64,000 bases of DNA from Clostridiales bacterium Firm_04 (lineage in GTDB: Bacteria > Bacillota > Clostridia > Oscillospirales > Ruminococcaceae): positions 1 to 64,000 of the forward strand of contig LVAJ01000026.1 in NCBI GenBank assembly GCA_001603005.1, written 5' to 3'. Below, piece after piece: positions 33,002 through 41,747 of this stretch. Positions within the stretch are counted from its first letter, which is position 1. Each line of letters opens with the position of its first letter. A model generated the notes under the pieces. It was not told the origin of the DNA, searched no databases, and worked only from the letters and a program-made list of their open reading frames with translations. The position numbers and the translations under genes were made by a program.

Positions 33002-33623
33002 GTTCATTCCAATCCTTTGTCTGGTACGACCGGAGCGCTGCATCGTACTGCTCGCGCGTGATCGCACCGGTTTCGAGCTGCGATTTCAGCGAACGCAGCG
33101 TTTCCGCATCAATTGCAGGCTTTCTCGGATAGACCGGAAGCGCCGCACGTTCCTGCTGTGCGATCAGCTGCCGGTTTGCGAGTGTGCTGTTCACGGCATC
33201 TGCAAACGCCGCGGCACCTGCGACGCCCTTCACCGAAAACAGTCCCTCATAGGTATGAAAAACAACCGTATTCGCATTCCGCAGTTCCACGCGCTGAATC
33301 TGTTCCAGCGGGATCCGGATCGTGCTGAACCGGTTATTCAGCACACCGAGCCTTATCTGGGGAAAGGATACGGCATCATCCATGAGGATCAGCCGCTGCA
33401 TCGGTTCATGCCGCAGCTCGGCAGCAAGCGCGATCAGCAGGCGGATGATAACGAGCAGCAGCACCGCAAGATACGGGATCTTGTAGCTGTGGAGCAGAAT
33501 GCCGTTGACTGTTACTTTCATATTGAAAAAGCCCTGAACCAGCAGTGCGGCACCTGCGATCAGCGCGATGATCTTCTTTGCGGTTCCCGATTCGACCTTT
33601 GTTTCATATAACACCTGATTCAA
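32994..33623 (-). CDS. PH-like/SHOCT membrane protein, array gene 5
   Basis: A 209-residue protein, MNQVLYETKV. Two hydrophobic segments (about 17-34 and 48-68), a PH-like domain (LILMDDAVSFPQIRLG, IRIPLEQIQRVELRNANTVVFHTYEG), and one SHOCT module at the end (LKSQLETGAITREQYDAAL). It lacks the doublet and the QQRMQQF tail, so it looks like a simpler form of the later members. It overlaps the upstream gene by 20 bases and the next by eight. Confidence 0.8.
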   Translation of the reverse strand: MNQVLYETKVESGTAKKIIALIAGAALLVQGFFNMKVTVNGILLHSYKIPYLAVLLLVIIRLLIALAAELRHEPMQRLILMDDAVSFPQIRLGVLNNRFSTIRIPLEQIQRVELRNANTVVFHTYEGLFSVKGVAGAAAFADAVNSTLANRQLIAQQERAALPVYPRKPAIDAETLRSLKSQLETGAITREQYDAALRSYQTKDWNEHE

Positions 33624-34332
33624 AATGCTGCGCCTCCTCTCCGGATGTTTCCGGCTGTGGATCCTGCTGAACAGTCTGCTGCGGGGCTGCCGGACGAAAT
33701 ACGCCGTCTGCCTGCTCTGCGGTCAGCTGCTCCGGAAAAGTCTGCTCCGGCAGCTGCATCGGCAAAGGCGGAAGCTTCGGCGGATCGGGTATCCCTGCCT
33801 TTGCTGCCTGCCGGCGCTTCCAGCGTTCGGTCACCAGCCTGATCTCCTCTGCCTTTTCATAATCATTCTGCGGGATCTCCGCGCCCTGTGCTCTCGCCTG
33901 CTGCCGCAGTTCCTGCGCAAAGCTTGTGCTGTTGACAAGATTCGGGATATGAAGCGCTCTGCCGTTTGTCCGGACGGTCATGCTGCTGTTGCTATACGTG
34001 ACATCCGTGATCTGTGCGAGCGGAATGACGACCGGATTCACCGCATTTGCAGTGCTTGCCTGCGCGGACTTATTCCACACCAGCACATCCGGATACAGCT
34101 CCAGACTGCTGTATTTTGCCGTGAGAAAGGACAGAACCCTGTGGATGCAGAGTGCTGTCAGCGAAAGGATTGCCGGCAGCATGCAGAGCAGGATCTGCAG
34201 CAGCGAATGCTCCGTAATCAGCAGCGCAGCAAATAAGGTCGCTGCACCGCCGCCGAAAAGCATCCATAGCATGATCTCGCCCAGTCCGATCTCGTCGCGA
34301 AACTGCCCACGCATCAGCAAATTATTCTGCAT
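33604..34332 (-). CDS. PH-like membrane protein, array gene 4
   Basis: A 242-residue protein. The start MQNNLLMRG at 34332 overlaps the upstream stop by 11 bases. Two hydrophobic segments (about 20-60), a PH-like domain (YSSLELYPDVLVWNK, VVIPLAQITDVTYSNSSMTVRTNG), then a charged helix (DYEKAEEIRLVTERWKRRQAAKAG) and a Pro/Gln-rich tail. No SHOCT module is visible. Same operon and layout as the others. Confidence 0.75.
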   Translation of the reverse strand: MQNNLLMRGQFRDEIGLGEIMLWMLFGGGAATLFAALLITEHSLLQILLCMLPAILSLTALCIHRVLSFLTAKYSSLELYPDVLVWNKSAQASTANAVNPVVIPLAQITDVTYSNSSMTVRTNGRALHIPNLVNSTSFAQELRQQARAQGAEIPQNDYEKAEEIRLVTERWKRRQAAKAGIPDPPKLPPLPMQLPEQTFPEQLTAEQADGVFRPAAPQQTVQQDPQPETSGEEAQHFESGVI

Positions 34333-34897
34333 CGGCATTGTCCTGCTCCCCCCATTCCTCCGGATCCGGCAGCCCGAGATAGGCAGTCAGTCCTTCCGGT
34401 CTTTCCCGCTTCGGTGCATTCAGCGCAGCGGACGCCCCGACGCCGTCCGGCAGCGCGCGTTTTTTCGGATTCCAGTATTTTTCGAGCTGCTCCTTCGCCA
34501 TAAAGACGAACTGTCCTGCATGCACAACGTCATGCACCGTGATCTCGCCGTTCAGCGTATCCAGCACGACAGAATCGCCGCCGCTGACCGACAGCCCTGC
34601 AAGCTGTTCCAGCGGGATCGTCAGAATGCGCGTCTGATCTGTGCGCTTTTTCAGATAGTATACCTGCACAAATTCATTTGTGAGCAGCAGTCTGCGGTGC
34701 TTTGCGCGTTCCAGCCGGTAGATGCTGTCTGCACTGAAGTACAGCAGAATGGCACCGGCAATAAAAGGCGAGATCGCAAGGCGCTGACGAAAAAACGCGG
34801 CACTCAGAAAGAAGACGAATATCAGCATGGGGATCAGGATAATGCGTTCCGTAGAAAACTGATACCGCACCTCTGCTTCATAGATTTGTTGTTCCAT
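34322..34897 (-). CDS. PH-like membrane protein, array gene 3
   Basis: A 191-residue protein, MEQQIYEAEV. Hydrophobic segments at about 18-35 and 43-55, a PH-like domain (RRLLLTNEFVQVYYLKKR, LTIPLEQLAGLSVSGGDSVVLDTLNG), and a short tail with YLGLPDPEEWGEQ, which echoes FFGLQDPAAWGQ in the preceding gene. No SHOCT. It overlaps the upstream gene by 20 bases. Confidence 0.75.
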   Translation of the reverse strand: MEQQIYEAEVRYQFSTERIILIPMLIFVFFLSAAFFRQRLAISPFIAGAILLYFSADSIYRLERAKHRRLLLTNEFVQVYYLKKRTDQTRILTIPLEQLAGLSVSGGDSVVLDTLNGEITVHDVVHAGQFVFMAKEQLEKYWNPKKRALPDGVGASAALNAPKRERPEGLTAYLGLPDPEEWGEQDNADAE

Positions 34898-35636
34898 TGT
34901 GATTCTCCTGCTCCGGTTTGTTCTGCTCCGGCTGCCCCCATGCCGCGGGATCCTGCAAACCGAAAAATGCGCCCGGCGCCTGATCCTGCGGATTCTGCTG
35001 CGAAAGAAGCGCCCCGAAATCTTCCTGCTGCGGCAGCGGGATCTCCACGTAAGGCAGCGATTCGGACGGCTCCTGCGGCAGCATGAATGCCGGCTCCTGC
35101 GTCGTATGCTGCGGACGTTCCTGCGGCATATTCTGCGGGGGATCCTTCGGGATGCTCAGCCACCGTTCGAGCCTTGCCTGCTCATACGGCAGGTACAAGC
35201 GGTTGAGTTCATCCCCGATCCGTATGCTGTTCCGGAGATATTGAAACTGAAAGGTTTCCTGATCCGTTTCAACAATCAGCGACTCTGCAGCATAAGAGAC
35301 TTTCCTGATCTCCGAAACAGGGATCGCAAAGGGCGTGCACAGATACGGAAACAGCGACTGTCTTCTGCCGGAAAGCACGCCGTCTTTCAGCGTCAGCTCG
35401 CTGCGGCGCACCATGAATTTCACCGGAAGTGAGAGCAGCAGCATGATGAGCAGCAGCGGCGAGGTGATGCGCATGACCTTTCCGGCAAACCCTGAAAGCG
35501 TGACGTGTGCCAATAAAAATGAAACCAGCACGCACCCCAGCAAAAACATCAGCATGAGCGCAAACGTGATGAAGCAGCTGTACTGATAGTGAAAATCACC
35601 GTGCAGTGCGCCGTCCGGCTGATTCTTATTCTGCAT
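34878..35636 (-). CDS. PH-like membrane protein, array gene 2
   Basis: A 252-residue protein; start MQNKNQPDG at 35636 (11-base overlap with the upstream stop). Two hydrophobic segments (about 22-42 and 50-75), a PH-like domain (LTLKDGVLSGRRQSLFPYL, FAIPVSEIRKVSYAAESLIVETD) close to array gene 1, then a long Gln/Pro-rich cytosolic tail with VEIPLPQQ (compare VEIPLETP in gene 1). No SHOCT module. Confidence 0.75.
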   Translation of the reverse strand: MQNKNQPDGALHGDFHYQYSCFITFALMLMFLLGCVLVSFLLAHVTLSGFAGKVMRITSPLLLIMLLLSLPVKFMVRRSELTLKDGVLSGRRQSLFPYLCTPFAIPVSEIRKVSYAAESLIVETDQETFQFQYLRNSIRIGDELNRLYLPYEQARLERWLSIPKDPPQNMPQERPQHTTQEPAFMLPQEPSESLPYVEIPLPQQEDFGALLSQQNPQDQAPGAFFGLQDPAAWGQPEQNKPEQENHNGTTNL

Positions 35637-36318
35637 AATCCTGCTCCTTTTTCTGCGGCTGGAATATCCCCTCGGCATGCATCAGCAGCTCTGTATCGGT
35701 GTCGGGCGTTTCCAGCGGGATTTCAACATAGGGCAGCACCTGCTGCGGCATCCGCACAGGATCCGGCTGCGGTGCGGGAACGGGCTGCTGCATCTGCACG
35801 GGCTGCCGATCCGGTACCGGCGTCAGAGCGGGCACCGGTACGCGCCTGTACATCGGCGGAAGATGCGGCTGCTCCGGATGATTCAGATGCCGGATCTTCG
35901 CGCAAAATTCGCACGCATTGTCCAGCCCCGAAAACCGCATCGTCACGCCGTCAGACGTCCGGATCTCAAGGTCATTGCCGACAAGATGCGCCTCGGTGAT
36001 CTGCGAAACCGGAATGCTGAACTTTTTGCGCATGGACGGGAGCACTGCCTGCGTTCTGCCGCTCAGGGTTTCGCCTGTGAGCGTCAGTCTGCCGCTGTTG
36101 ATGCGGATGCGGTTCGGGATCGTGAGCAGCCAGAACAGGAGCACCTGCGGCGTCACGATTTTTGCAAATTTCAGGATTGCAGTGCCGGCTGTCGGTTCTG
36201 ACAGCAGCATGGCGCAGAACAGGCAGAACCAGAAAAAGCCGAACATTGCGAGCAGAACCAGTATCAGCTCATTGCTGCCCGAACGGAATCTGCCTCTTTC
36301 AAGAATTTCATCATTCAT
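35626..36318 (-). CDS. PH-like membrane protein, array gene 1 (first in operon)
   Basis: A 230-residue protein; start MNDEILERG at 36318 with GAGG upstream (longer start at 36345 rejected). Two hydrophobic segments (about 18-40 and 48-68), a PH-like domain (LTLTGETLSGRTQAVLPSM, FSIPVSQITEAHLVGNDLEIRTSDG), then a tail very rich in Pro, Gln and Val (repeated P-V-P, MQQPVPAPQPDPV). It heads the ten-gene array and is transcribed from the promoter at 36434-36462 through a leader with inverted repeats. Confidence 0.75.
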   Translation of the reverse strand: MNDEILERGRFRSGSNELILVLLAMFGFFWFCLFCAMLLSEPTAGTAILKFAKIVTPQVLLFWLLTIPNRIRINSGRLTLTGETLSGRTQAVLPSMRKKFSIPVSQITEAHLVGNDLEIRTSDGVTMRFSGLDNACEFCAKIRHLNHPEQPHLPPMYRRVPVPALTPVPDRQPVQMQQPVPAPQPDPVRMPQQVLPYVEIPLETPDTDTELLMHAEGIFQPQKKEQDYAE

Positions 36319-36359
36319 TTTCAAACCCTCATCGTGTGCGGTCAATGCACAATATTGTT

Positions 36360-36421
36360 ATATCATAAAGCGAAACGTTATGATATCATTGCCCGATATG
36401 CAGAGCAGATCTTTGATCTGC
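36360..36421 (-). promoter_or_regulatory. Leader inverted repeats of the PH/SHOCT operon
   Basis: A perfect 9-base inverted repeat ATATCATAA/TTATGATAT with a 9-base spacer (36360-36386) and a hairpin GCAGATC-TTT-GATCTGC (36405-36421) lie between the promoter and the first array gene. An operator or RNA leader control is possible. Confidence 0.6.
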
Positions 36422-36433
36422 GGATCTGCATTC

Positions 36434-36462
36434 ATTATATCATATTATGGAAGAAAGTGCAA
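36434..36462 (-). promoter_or_regulatory. Promoter of the PH/SHOCT operon
   Basis: Minus strand: -35 TTGCAC (36462-36457), 17-base spacer, -10 TATAAT (36439-36434). It gives a leader of about 110 bases. Confidence 0.75.
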
Positions 36463-36597
36463 TGGGAGCGGGAGCTGAATTCGCTCGGTTTTGCCGTCCG
36501 CAGCGCACGTTTTGCGCAATTACAGCGCGCGCGGTCATCCCTGCTTCACCGCTGTCGCTCTGGCGCGTTTTTGCGCATTTCGCGCGGGCGCGCTATT

Positions 36598-36665
36598 TTT
36601 CACGATTCACTTTTCACGTTTATGGAGCATGTCGATTTTGCATGTAGATATGAATGTCCGCGGTA
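36598..36665. repeat. ATGTC ladder, copy 2
   Basis: TTCACGATTCAC then ATGTC or ATGTA motifs, joined to R2. It is shorter than the ladders at 25441 and 55750. The 130 bases to the left (36463-36597) hold GCGC-rich unique sequence with no gene. Confidence 0.6.
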
Positions 36666-36860
36666 TCCGCTGCGCGGATGCGATTCAGAATGGGACAAGC
36701 TGCCCCTTTCAGAAAGGGGGGCTTTTCCCAAGCCCTTTTCTTCCCGAAATCGAACGCTGGGGGAGTTCCGCGATCTGCGGATCGCGACCAGAGGCTCTGC
36801 CTCTGGACTCCGCGAACTTTTGAAAAAGTTCGATCAAAACTTTAATCCTGTGCGCGCCGG
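36666..36860 (+). repeat. R2 intergenic repeat, copy 2
   Basis: Matches R2 at 25664 and 55910 from TCCGCTGCGCGGATGCGATT to TTTAATCCTGTGCGCGCCGG. The nested hairpins are kept with paired changes (GCGATCTGCGGATCGC in place of CTCTCTGCGGAGAG; AGAGGCTCTGCCTCT). No R1 copy follows here. Confidence 0.85.
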
Positions 36861-36909
36861 ATGCGTAATCATAAATCCCTGAACAGCCACTCCCCACTTT
36901 TTCTGCGGC

Positions 36910-36938
36910 TTGACTTTTTCGGGTTGCTGTGTTATACT
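36910..36938 (+). promoter_or_regulatory. Promoter of the topoisomerase pair
   Basis: -35 TTGACT (36910-36915), 17-base spacer, -10 TATACT (36933-36938). Confidence 0.82.
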
Positions 36939-37004
36939 AAATTCGTATGACTATTTTTTCAGGCGCACAGCAACGCAATGCACCTGACAGAAAGGAACAT
37001 CCCA

Positions 37005-38987
37005 ATGGCGAATAAACAGCAGGAATACGGCAACGAGAGCATTACGATGCTCAAAGGCCCTGACAAGGTCCGGAAGCGTCCGGCGGTCATCTTCGGCTCG
37101 GACGGTCCCGACGGCTGTGCACACTCGGTCTTCGAGGTCATCACAAACTCGATCGACGAAGCGCGCGCCGGATTCGGCTCCAAGATCATCATTACGCGCT
37201 TTCTGGATCAGTCCATTGAGGTCGAGGACTTCGGACGCGGCTGCCCTGTGGACTGGAATCCCGCCGAAAAGCGCTTCAACTGGGAGCTGGTCTACTGCGA
37301 GCTCTACGCCGGCGGCAAGTACGATTCCAATGCCGACACCTATGCCTACTCCCTCGGTCTGAACGGTCTCGGTCTCTGCGCGACGCAGTTTGCCGCATCG
37401 TATATGGACGTCACCGTTATCCGCGACGGACAGCAGTATTCCCTGCACTTTGAAAAGGGCGAGAACATCGGCGGACTCAAAAAGGAACCGGCTTCGCGGA
37501 AGCAGACCGGTACCAAAACACGCTGGAAGCCCGATCTCGAAGTCTTTACCGATATCGCAGTCTCCGATGAATGGTTCCGCGATGTGCTCAAACGGCAGGC
37601 GGTCGTCAATCCGAATCTCCTGTTCGTCTACCGCAATGAGGTCACGCCCGGCAAATTCGAGACCACTGAGTTCTGCTACGAAAACGGCATCACCGATTAT
37701 GTCACCGAGATCATCGGCGAAAATTCCCTGACGCCCGTGCAGTTCTGGCAGGCTGACCGCAAGGGACGCGACCGCGCCGACCGCGATGAATACAAGGTCA
37801 AGCTGAACGTCGCGTTTGCATTCTCCAATCAGGTGCAGCGCCTCGAATACTATCATAATTCCAGCTGGCTCGAACACGGCGGTTCGCCGCACGATGCCGT
37901 CAAGCGCGCGTTCACCACGCAGATCGACCTGTTCCTCAAAAACAACAACCGCTATCAGAAGAACGAGAGCAAGATCTCGTTTGACGATATTCAGGACTGC
38001 CTCGTGCTGGTCTCCTCGTCGTTCTCGACCGTCGCTTCCTATGAGAACCAGACCAAAAAGGCGATCACGAACCGCTTCATCTATGAGGCGATGACCGAAT
38101 TTCTCAAGCATCAGCTTGAGGTCTATTTCACGGAAAATCCGGACGATGCCGCAAGGATCGCGGAGCAGGTGCTCGTCAACAAGCGCAGCCGCGAGAATGC
38201 CGAGCGCACCCGTCTGAACCTGAAAAAGAAGCTCTCCGGCAACCTCGATCTTTCCAACATGGTGCCGAAATTCGTGGACTGCCGCTCCAAGGATACCGCA
38301 AGACGCGAGCTCTATATCGTGGAGGGCGATTCCGCTCTCGGTTCCGTCAAAATGGCGCGCGATGCGGAATTTCAGGCGGTCATTCCGGTGCGCGGCAAGA
38401 TCCTCAACTGCCTGAAAGCCGATTACACCCGCATCTTCAAATCGGAGATCATCACCGATCTGGTCAAGGTGCTCGGCTGCGGCGTCGAGGTCACATCCAA
38501 GGCGAACAAGGAGCTTGCGACCTTCAATATCGACAATCTCCGCTGGAACAAAATCGTCATCTGTACGGATGCCGATGAGGACGGCTTCCACATCCGCACG
38601 CTGATCCTGACCATGATCTACCGCCTTGCACCGACACTGATCCGCGAGGGTTATGTCTATATCGCGGAGTCTCCCCTGTTCGAGATCACCACAAAGGAGC
38701 GCACCTATTTTGCCTATGACGAAAAGGAGCGCGTCAAGATCCTTTCGATGATCGAGGGACAGAAATTCACGCTGCAGCGCTCGAAAGGTCTCGGTGAGAA
38801 CGAAGCGGAAATGATGGCGCTGACCACCATGAACCCCGAAACCCGCCGCATCATCCGCATTACGCCGGAAGATGCAGAGGCGACCTTCACGATGTTTGAT
38901 ATGCTGCTCGGAGACAATCTCGCTGCCCGCAAGGACTATATTGCGGAAAACGGCGGCGATTATCTCGATCTCGCAGATATTTCGTAA
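37005..38987 (+). CDS. Type IIA topoisomerase subunit B (GyrB/ParE-like, divergent)
   Basis: A 660-residue protein. The GHKL ATPase has FEVITNSIDEA (catalytic Glu and Asn), VEDFGRGCPVD and SLGLNGLGLCA. A transducer domain follows, then a TOPRIM domain with VEGDSA and DADEDGFHI binding Mg. It ends with the short B-subunit tail. The motifs differ from ordinary GyrB (for example EGDSALGSVKMARD in place of EGDSAGGSAKQGRD), so this is a second, divergent lineage. The start is at 37005 behind AAAGGAA. It is in an operon with its A subunit, with a small gene between them. Confidence 0.92.
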   Translation: MANKQQEYGNESITMLKGPDKVRKRPAVIFGSDGPDGCAHSVFEVITNSIDEARAGFGSKIIITRFLDQSIEVEDFGRGCPVDWNPAEKRFNWELVYCELYAGGKYDSNADTYAYSLGLNGLGLCATQFAASYMDVTVIRDGQQYSLHFEKGENIGGLKKEPASRKQTGTKTRWKPDLEVFTDIAVSDEWFRDVLKRQAVVNPNLLFVYRNEVTPGKFETTEFCYENGITDYVTEIIGENSLTPVQFWQADRKGRDRADRDEYKVKLNVAFAFSNQVQRLEYYHNSSWLEHGGSPHDAVKRAFTTQIDLFLKNNNRYQKNESKISFDDIQDCLVLVSSSFSTVASYENQTKKAITNRFIYEAMTEFLKHQLEVYFTENPDDAARIAEQVLVNKRSRENAERTRLNLKKKLSGNLDLSNMVPKFVDCRSKDTARRELYIVEGDSALGSVKMARDAEFQAVIPVRGKILNCLKADYTRIFKSEIITDLVKVLGCGVEVTSKANKELATFNIDNLRWNKIVICTDADEDGFHIRTLILTMIYRLAPTLIREGYVYIAESPLFEITTKERTYFAYDEKERVKILSMIEGQKFTLQRSKGLGENEAEMMALTTMNPETRRIIRITPEDAEATFTMFDMLLGDNLAARKDYIAENGGDYLDLADIS

Positions 38988-39012
38988 TCTTCATACAGGA
39001 GCAACCCGAAAC

Positions 39013-39435
39013 ATGAGTATGCTGACCATGAAATTCAACGCAGACGAGATGATGAACGTGCTGGAAGGACAGCTGATGTTTCCGGATGAGACCGTGACAG
39101 CCGGCGTGTACTGCACGTTTCAGGATACGGGATTTTTCGCATCCTCGCGGCATGTCGTCACGGGCTATACCGGACTGACCAGCCGCGGACGGCTCATCGG
39201 TCTGCGCTGCGGCATGATCCGGAGCGAACCGTTCTCCGTGGATCTGAACTACCTCACGAAGCTGAAGCTCCGCAAAACGCTGTTCGGCATGCGTTCGGTC
39301 TATCTGGAATATTTTGCAGAGCGCCGGATCCGCCTGAAATTTACGGTCAGCCCGCGGATCCTCGGCAGCAAATTCCCCGATCAGTACGCCAATACGGAGA
39401 TCATCATGCAGCAGCTTTCCGCGTATCAGCGCTGA
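39013..39435 (+). CDS. Small PH-like protein between topoisomerase genes
   Basis: A 140-residue protein, not firmly recognised. The strand-rich order (ETVTAGVYCTFQ, VTGYTGLTSRGRLIGLRCG, DLNYLTKLKLRKTLFG, RRIRLKFTVSPRI) and a final helix ANTEIIMQQLSAYQ look like a bacterial PH/YokE-type domain. AGGAGC lies ahead of the ATG. It is sandwiched between the two topoisomerase subunits, with 25 bases before it and 36 after, so it is probably co-expressed with them. A link to chromosome or membrane work is speculation. Confidence 0.65.
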   Translation: MSMLTMKFNADEMMNVLEGQLMFPDETVTAGVYCTFQDTGFFASSRHVVTGYTGLTSRGRLIGLRCGMIRSEPFSVDLNYLTKLKLRKTLFGMRSVYLEYFAERRIRLKFTVSPRILGSKFPDQYANTEIIMQQLSAYQR

Positions 39436-39471
39436 TGCCGCAAAGCTGCGAAAGAAAGGAACGATACCCCA

Positions 39472-41709
39472 ATGGCTCGAAAGAAACGAGAGGCAGCGCC
39501 CAGACAGGCGAACCCCTCTAACGCATATATCGAAGGTGCAGGACTGATGGTCGAGGAGCGCATTACCGAAGCGCTCCGCAAGAACTTCATGCCCTACGCA
39601 ATGAGCGCGATCGTATCCCGTGCCCTGCCGGAGATCGACGGCTTCAAGCCCTCGCACCGCAAGCTGCTCTATACGATGTATAAAATGGGACTGCTCTCCG
39701 GCGCGCGCACCAAGTCGGCAAACGTCGTCGGTCAGACGATGCGCCTGAACCCGCACGGCGATGCCGCGATCTATGAAACAATGGTGCGTCTGGCGCGCGG
39801 AAACGAGTCCCTGCTGCACCCCTATGTAGACAGCAAGGGCAACTTCGGCAAGGTCTATTCGCGCGATATGGCATATGCCGCACCGCGTTACACCGAGGTC
39901 AGACTGGAACCGATCGCGAACGAGCTCTTTGCCGACATCGACAAGGAGACCGTCGATTTCGTCCCGAACTACGACAATACCATGCAGGAGCCGACGCTTT
40001 TCCCTGCGACCTTCCCCTCTGTGCTGGTCAATGCGAATGTCGGCATTGCGGTTTCCATGGCGAGCAATGTCTGCCCGTTCAATCTGGCAGAGGTCTGCGA
40101 AACGACCGTCGCGCTCATCAAGGATCCCGCGCATGACCTGCTCACCACGCTGAAAGGTCCGGACTTCCCGACCGGCGCATTCATGCTCTATGACGAGGAA
40201 GAAATGCGCCGCATCTACGACACCGGCAGAGGCAGCATCAGGCTGCGCTCCAAGTGGAATTACGACAAATCCGCAAACTGCATCGAGGTCACGCAGATCC
40301 CCTATTCCACGACCGTCGAGGCGATCATGGAAAAGATCGTCGAGCTGGTCAAGCAGAAGAAGATCTCCGAAATCTCCTATCTGCGCGATGAAACCGACAT
40401 CAACGGTCTGAAGCTGACCATTGACCTCAAGCGCGGCACCGATCCGGATAAGCTCATGCAGAAGCTCTACCGCATGACGCCGCTGCAGGATACCGTGTCC
40501 TGCAACTTCAACATTCTGATCGCCGGCATGCCGAAGGTCATGGGCGTGCGCGAGATCCTCGAAGAATGGATCGCGTTCCGCACCGAATGCATCCGCCGCA
40601 GAGTCTATTTCGATCTGCACAAGAAGATGGACAAACTCCACCTGCTCGAAGGTCTGGAAAAGATCCTGCTCGATATCGACAAGGCGATCAAAATTGTCCG
40701 CGAGACAGAGGAAGAATCCGAGGTCGTCTCGAACCTCATGATCGGCTTCGGCATCGACAATATTCAGGCGGAATATGTCGCGGAAATCAAGCTGCGCCAC
40801 CTCAACCGCGAATATATCCTCAACCGCACCAAGGAGATCGAACAGCTGCGGAAAGATATCGCGGAAATGGAAGACATCCTCAAGGACGTCAAAAAGATCC
40901 GCAAAATCATGGTCGAGGAGCTGAAAAAGGTCGCGCAGAAATACGGTCAGCCGCGCAGGACGCTGTTCTATGACCTGACCGATGAGCCGGAAGCCGTCAC
41001 CGAGGACGATACGCCGGATTACCCTGTGCATCTGTTCCTCTCGGCAGAGGGCTACTTCAAAAAGATCACGCCGCAGAGCCTGCGCATGAGCAGCGACCAG
41101 AAGCTCAAAGAGGGCGACGTCATGATGCAGCAGAAAAATGCGTCCAACCGCACGGAGCTGCTGTTCTTCACGGATCAGGCGCAGGTCTACAAAACGCGCG
41201 CCGCTGCCTTTGACGATACCAAGGCAAGCGTGCTCGGCGACTATGTGCCGGTCAAGCTCGGATTCGATGAGGGCGAGCGCGTCAAATATATGATCGCCAC
41301 GGACGATTACAGCGGATTTGTGCTGTTCTGCTACGAAAACGGCAAGATCGCAAAGGTGCCGCTCAGTGCCTATGCGACCAAAACAAACCGCAAAAAGCTC
41401 GCAAATGCGTACTCCGCGAAGAATCCGCTCGTCGAGATCCTCTTTATTCCGGAGGACTGCGATGTGCTGCTGCGCTCGACCAACAACCGCGCGATCGTCT
41501 TCCGGACAGAGATGCTGATGCCCAAGACCACCCGCGATTCGATCGGCGTGCAGGTCATGACGCTGAAGGCAAGGGGCGCAAAGCTCGATTCGGCTGCGCT
41601 GCTCTCCGCGGAACAGCTCGAAGCATTCAAAAAATATGTCGTCAAGAATATTCCGGCAGCGGGCGGCATGGCAAAGGACCTCGAAATTGCCGGACAGATG
41701 ACGCTGTGA
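39472..41709 (+). CDS. Type IIA topoisomerase subunit A (GyrA/ParC-like, divergent)
   Basis: A 745-residue protein. The winged-helix core shows LPEIDGFKPSHRKLLYTMYK and the catalytic tyrosine in AAPRYTEVRL near residue 142. The tower and coiled coil follow (about 330-490, with LREIEQ-type helices such as ELKKVAQKYGQPRRT). A reduced C-terminal beta-pinwheel region has blades like VMMQQKNASNRTELLFFTD. Length is close to ParC and shorter than most GyrA. It forms the A2B2 enzyme with the product of 37005-38987. Whether it acts as a second gyrase or a decatenase is not clear. Confidence 0.92.
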   Translation: MARKKREAAPRQANPSNAYIEGAGLMVEERITEALRKNFMPYAMSAIVSRALPEIDGFKPSHRKLLYTMYKMGLLSGARTKSANVVGQTMRLNPHGDAAIYETMVRLARGNESLLHPYVDSKGNFGKVYSRDMAYAAPRYTEVRLEPIANELFADIDKETVDFVPNYDNTMQEPTLFPATFPSVLVNANVGIAVSMASNVCPFNLAEVCETTVALIKDPAHDLLTTLKGPDFPTGAFMLYDEEEMRRIYDTGRGSIRLRSKWNYDKSANCIEVTQIPYSTTVEAIMEKIVELVKQKKISEISYLRDETDINGLKLTIDLKRGTDPDKLMQKLYRMTPLQDTVSCNFNILIAGMPKVMGVREILEEWIAFRTECIRRRVYFDLHKKMDKLHLLEGLEKILLDIDKAIKIVRETEEESEVVSNLMIGFGIDNIQAEYVAEIKLRHLNREYILNRTKEIEQLRKDIAEMEDILKDVKKIRKIMVEELKKVAQKYGQPRRTLFYDLTDEPEAVTEDDTPDYPVHLFLSAEGYFKKITPQSLRMSSDQKLKEGDVMMQQKNASNRTELLFFTDQAQVYKTRAAAFDDTKASVLGDYVPVKLGFDEGERVKYMIATDDYSGFVLFCYENGKIAKVPLSAYATKTNRKKLANAYSAKNPLVEILFIPEDCDVLLRSTNNRAIVFRTEMLMPKTTRDSIGVQVMTLKARGAKLDSAALLSAEQLEAFKKYVVKNIPAAGGMAKDLEIAGQMTL

Positions 41710-41747
41710 TACGGTAAAAAGTATGCAGCATCCGGAAAGGATAACGT

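Noticed and set aside
36951-38591. 546-codon open frame opposite the topoisomerase B gene
   Set aside because: Antisense shadow of a conserved gene with no ribosome binding site.
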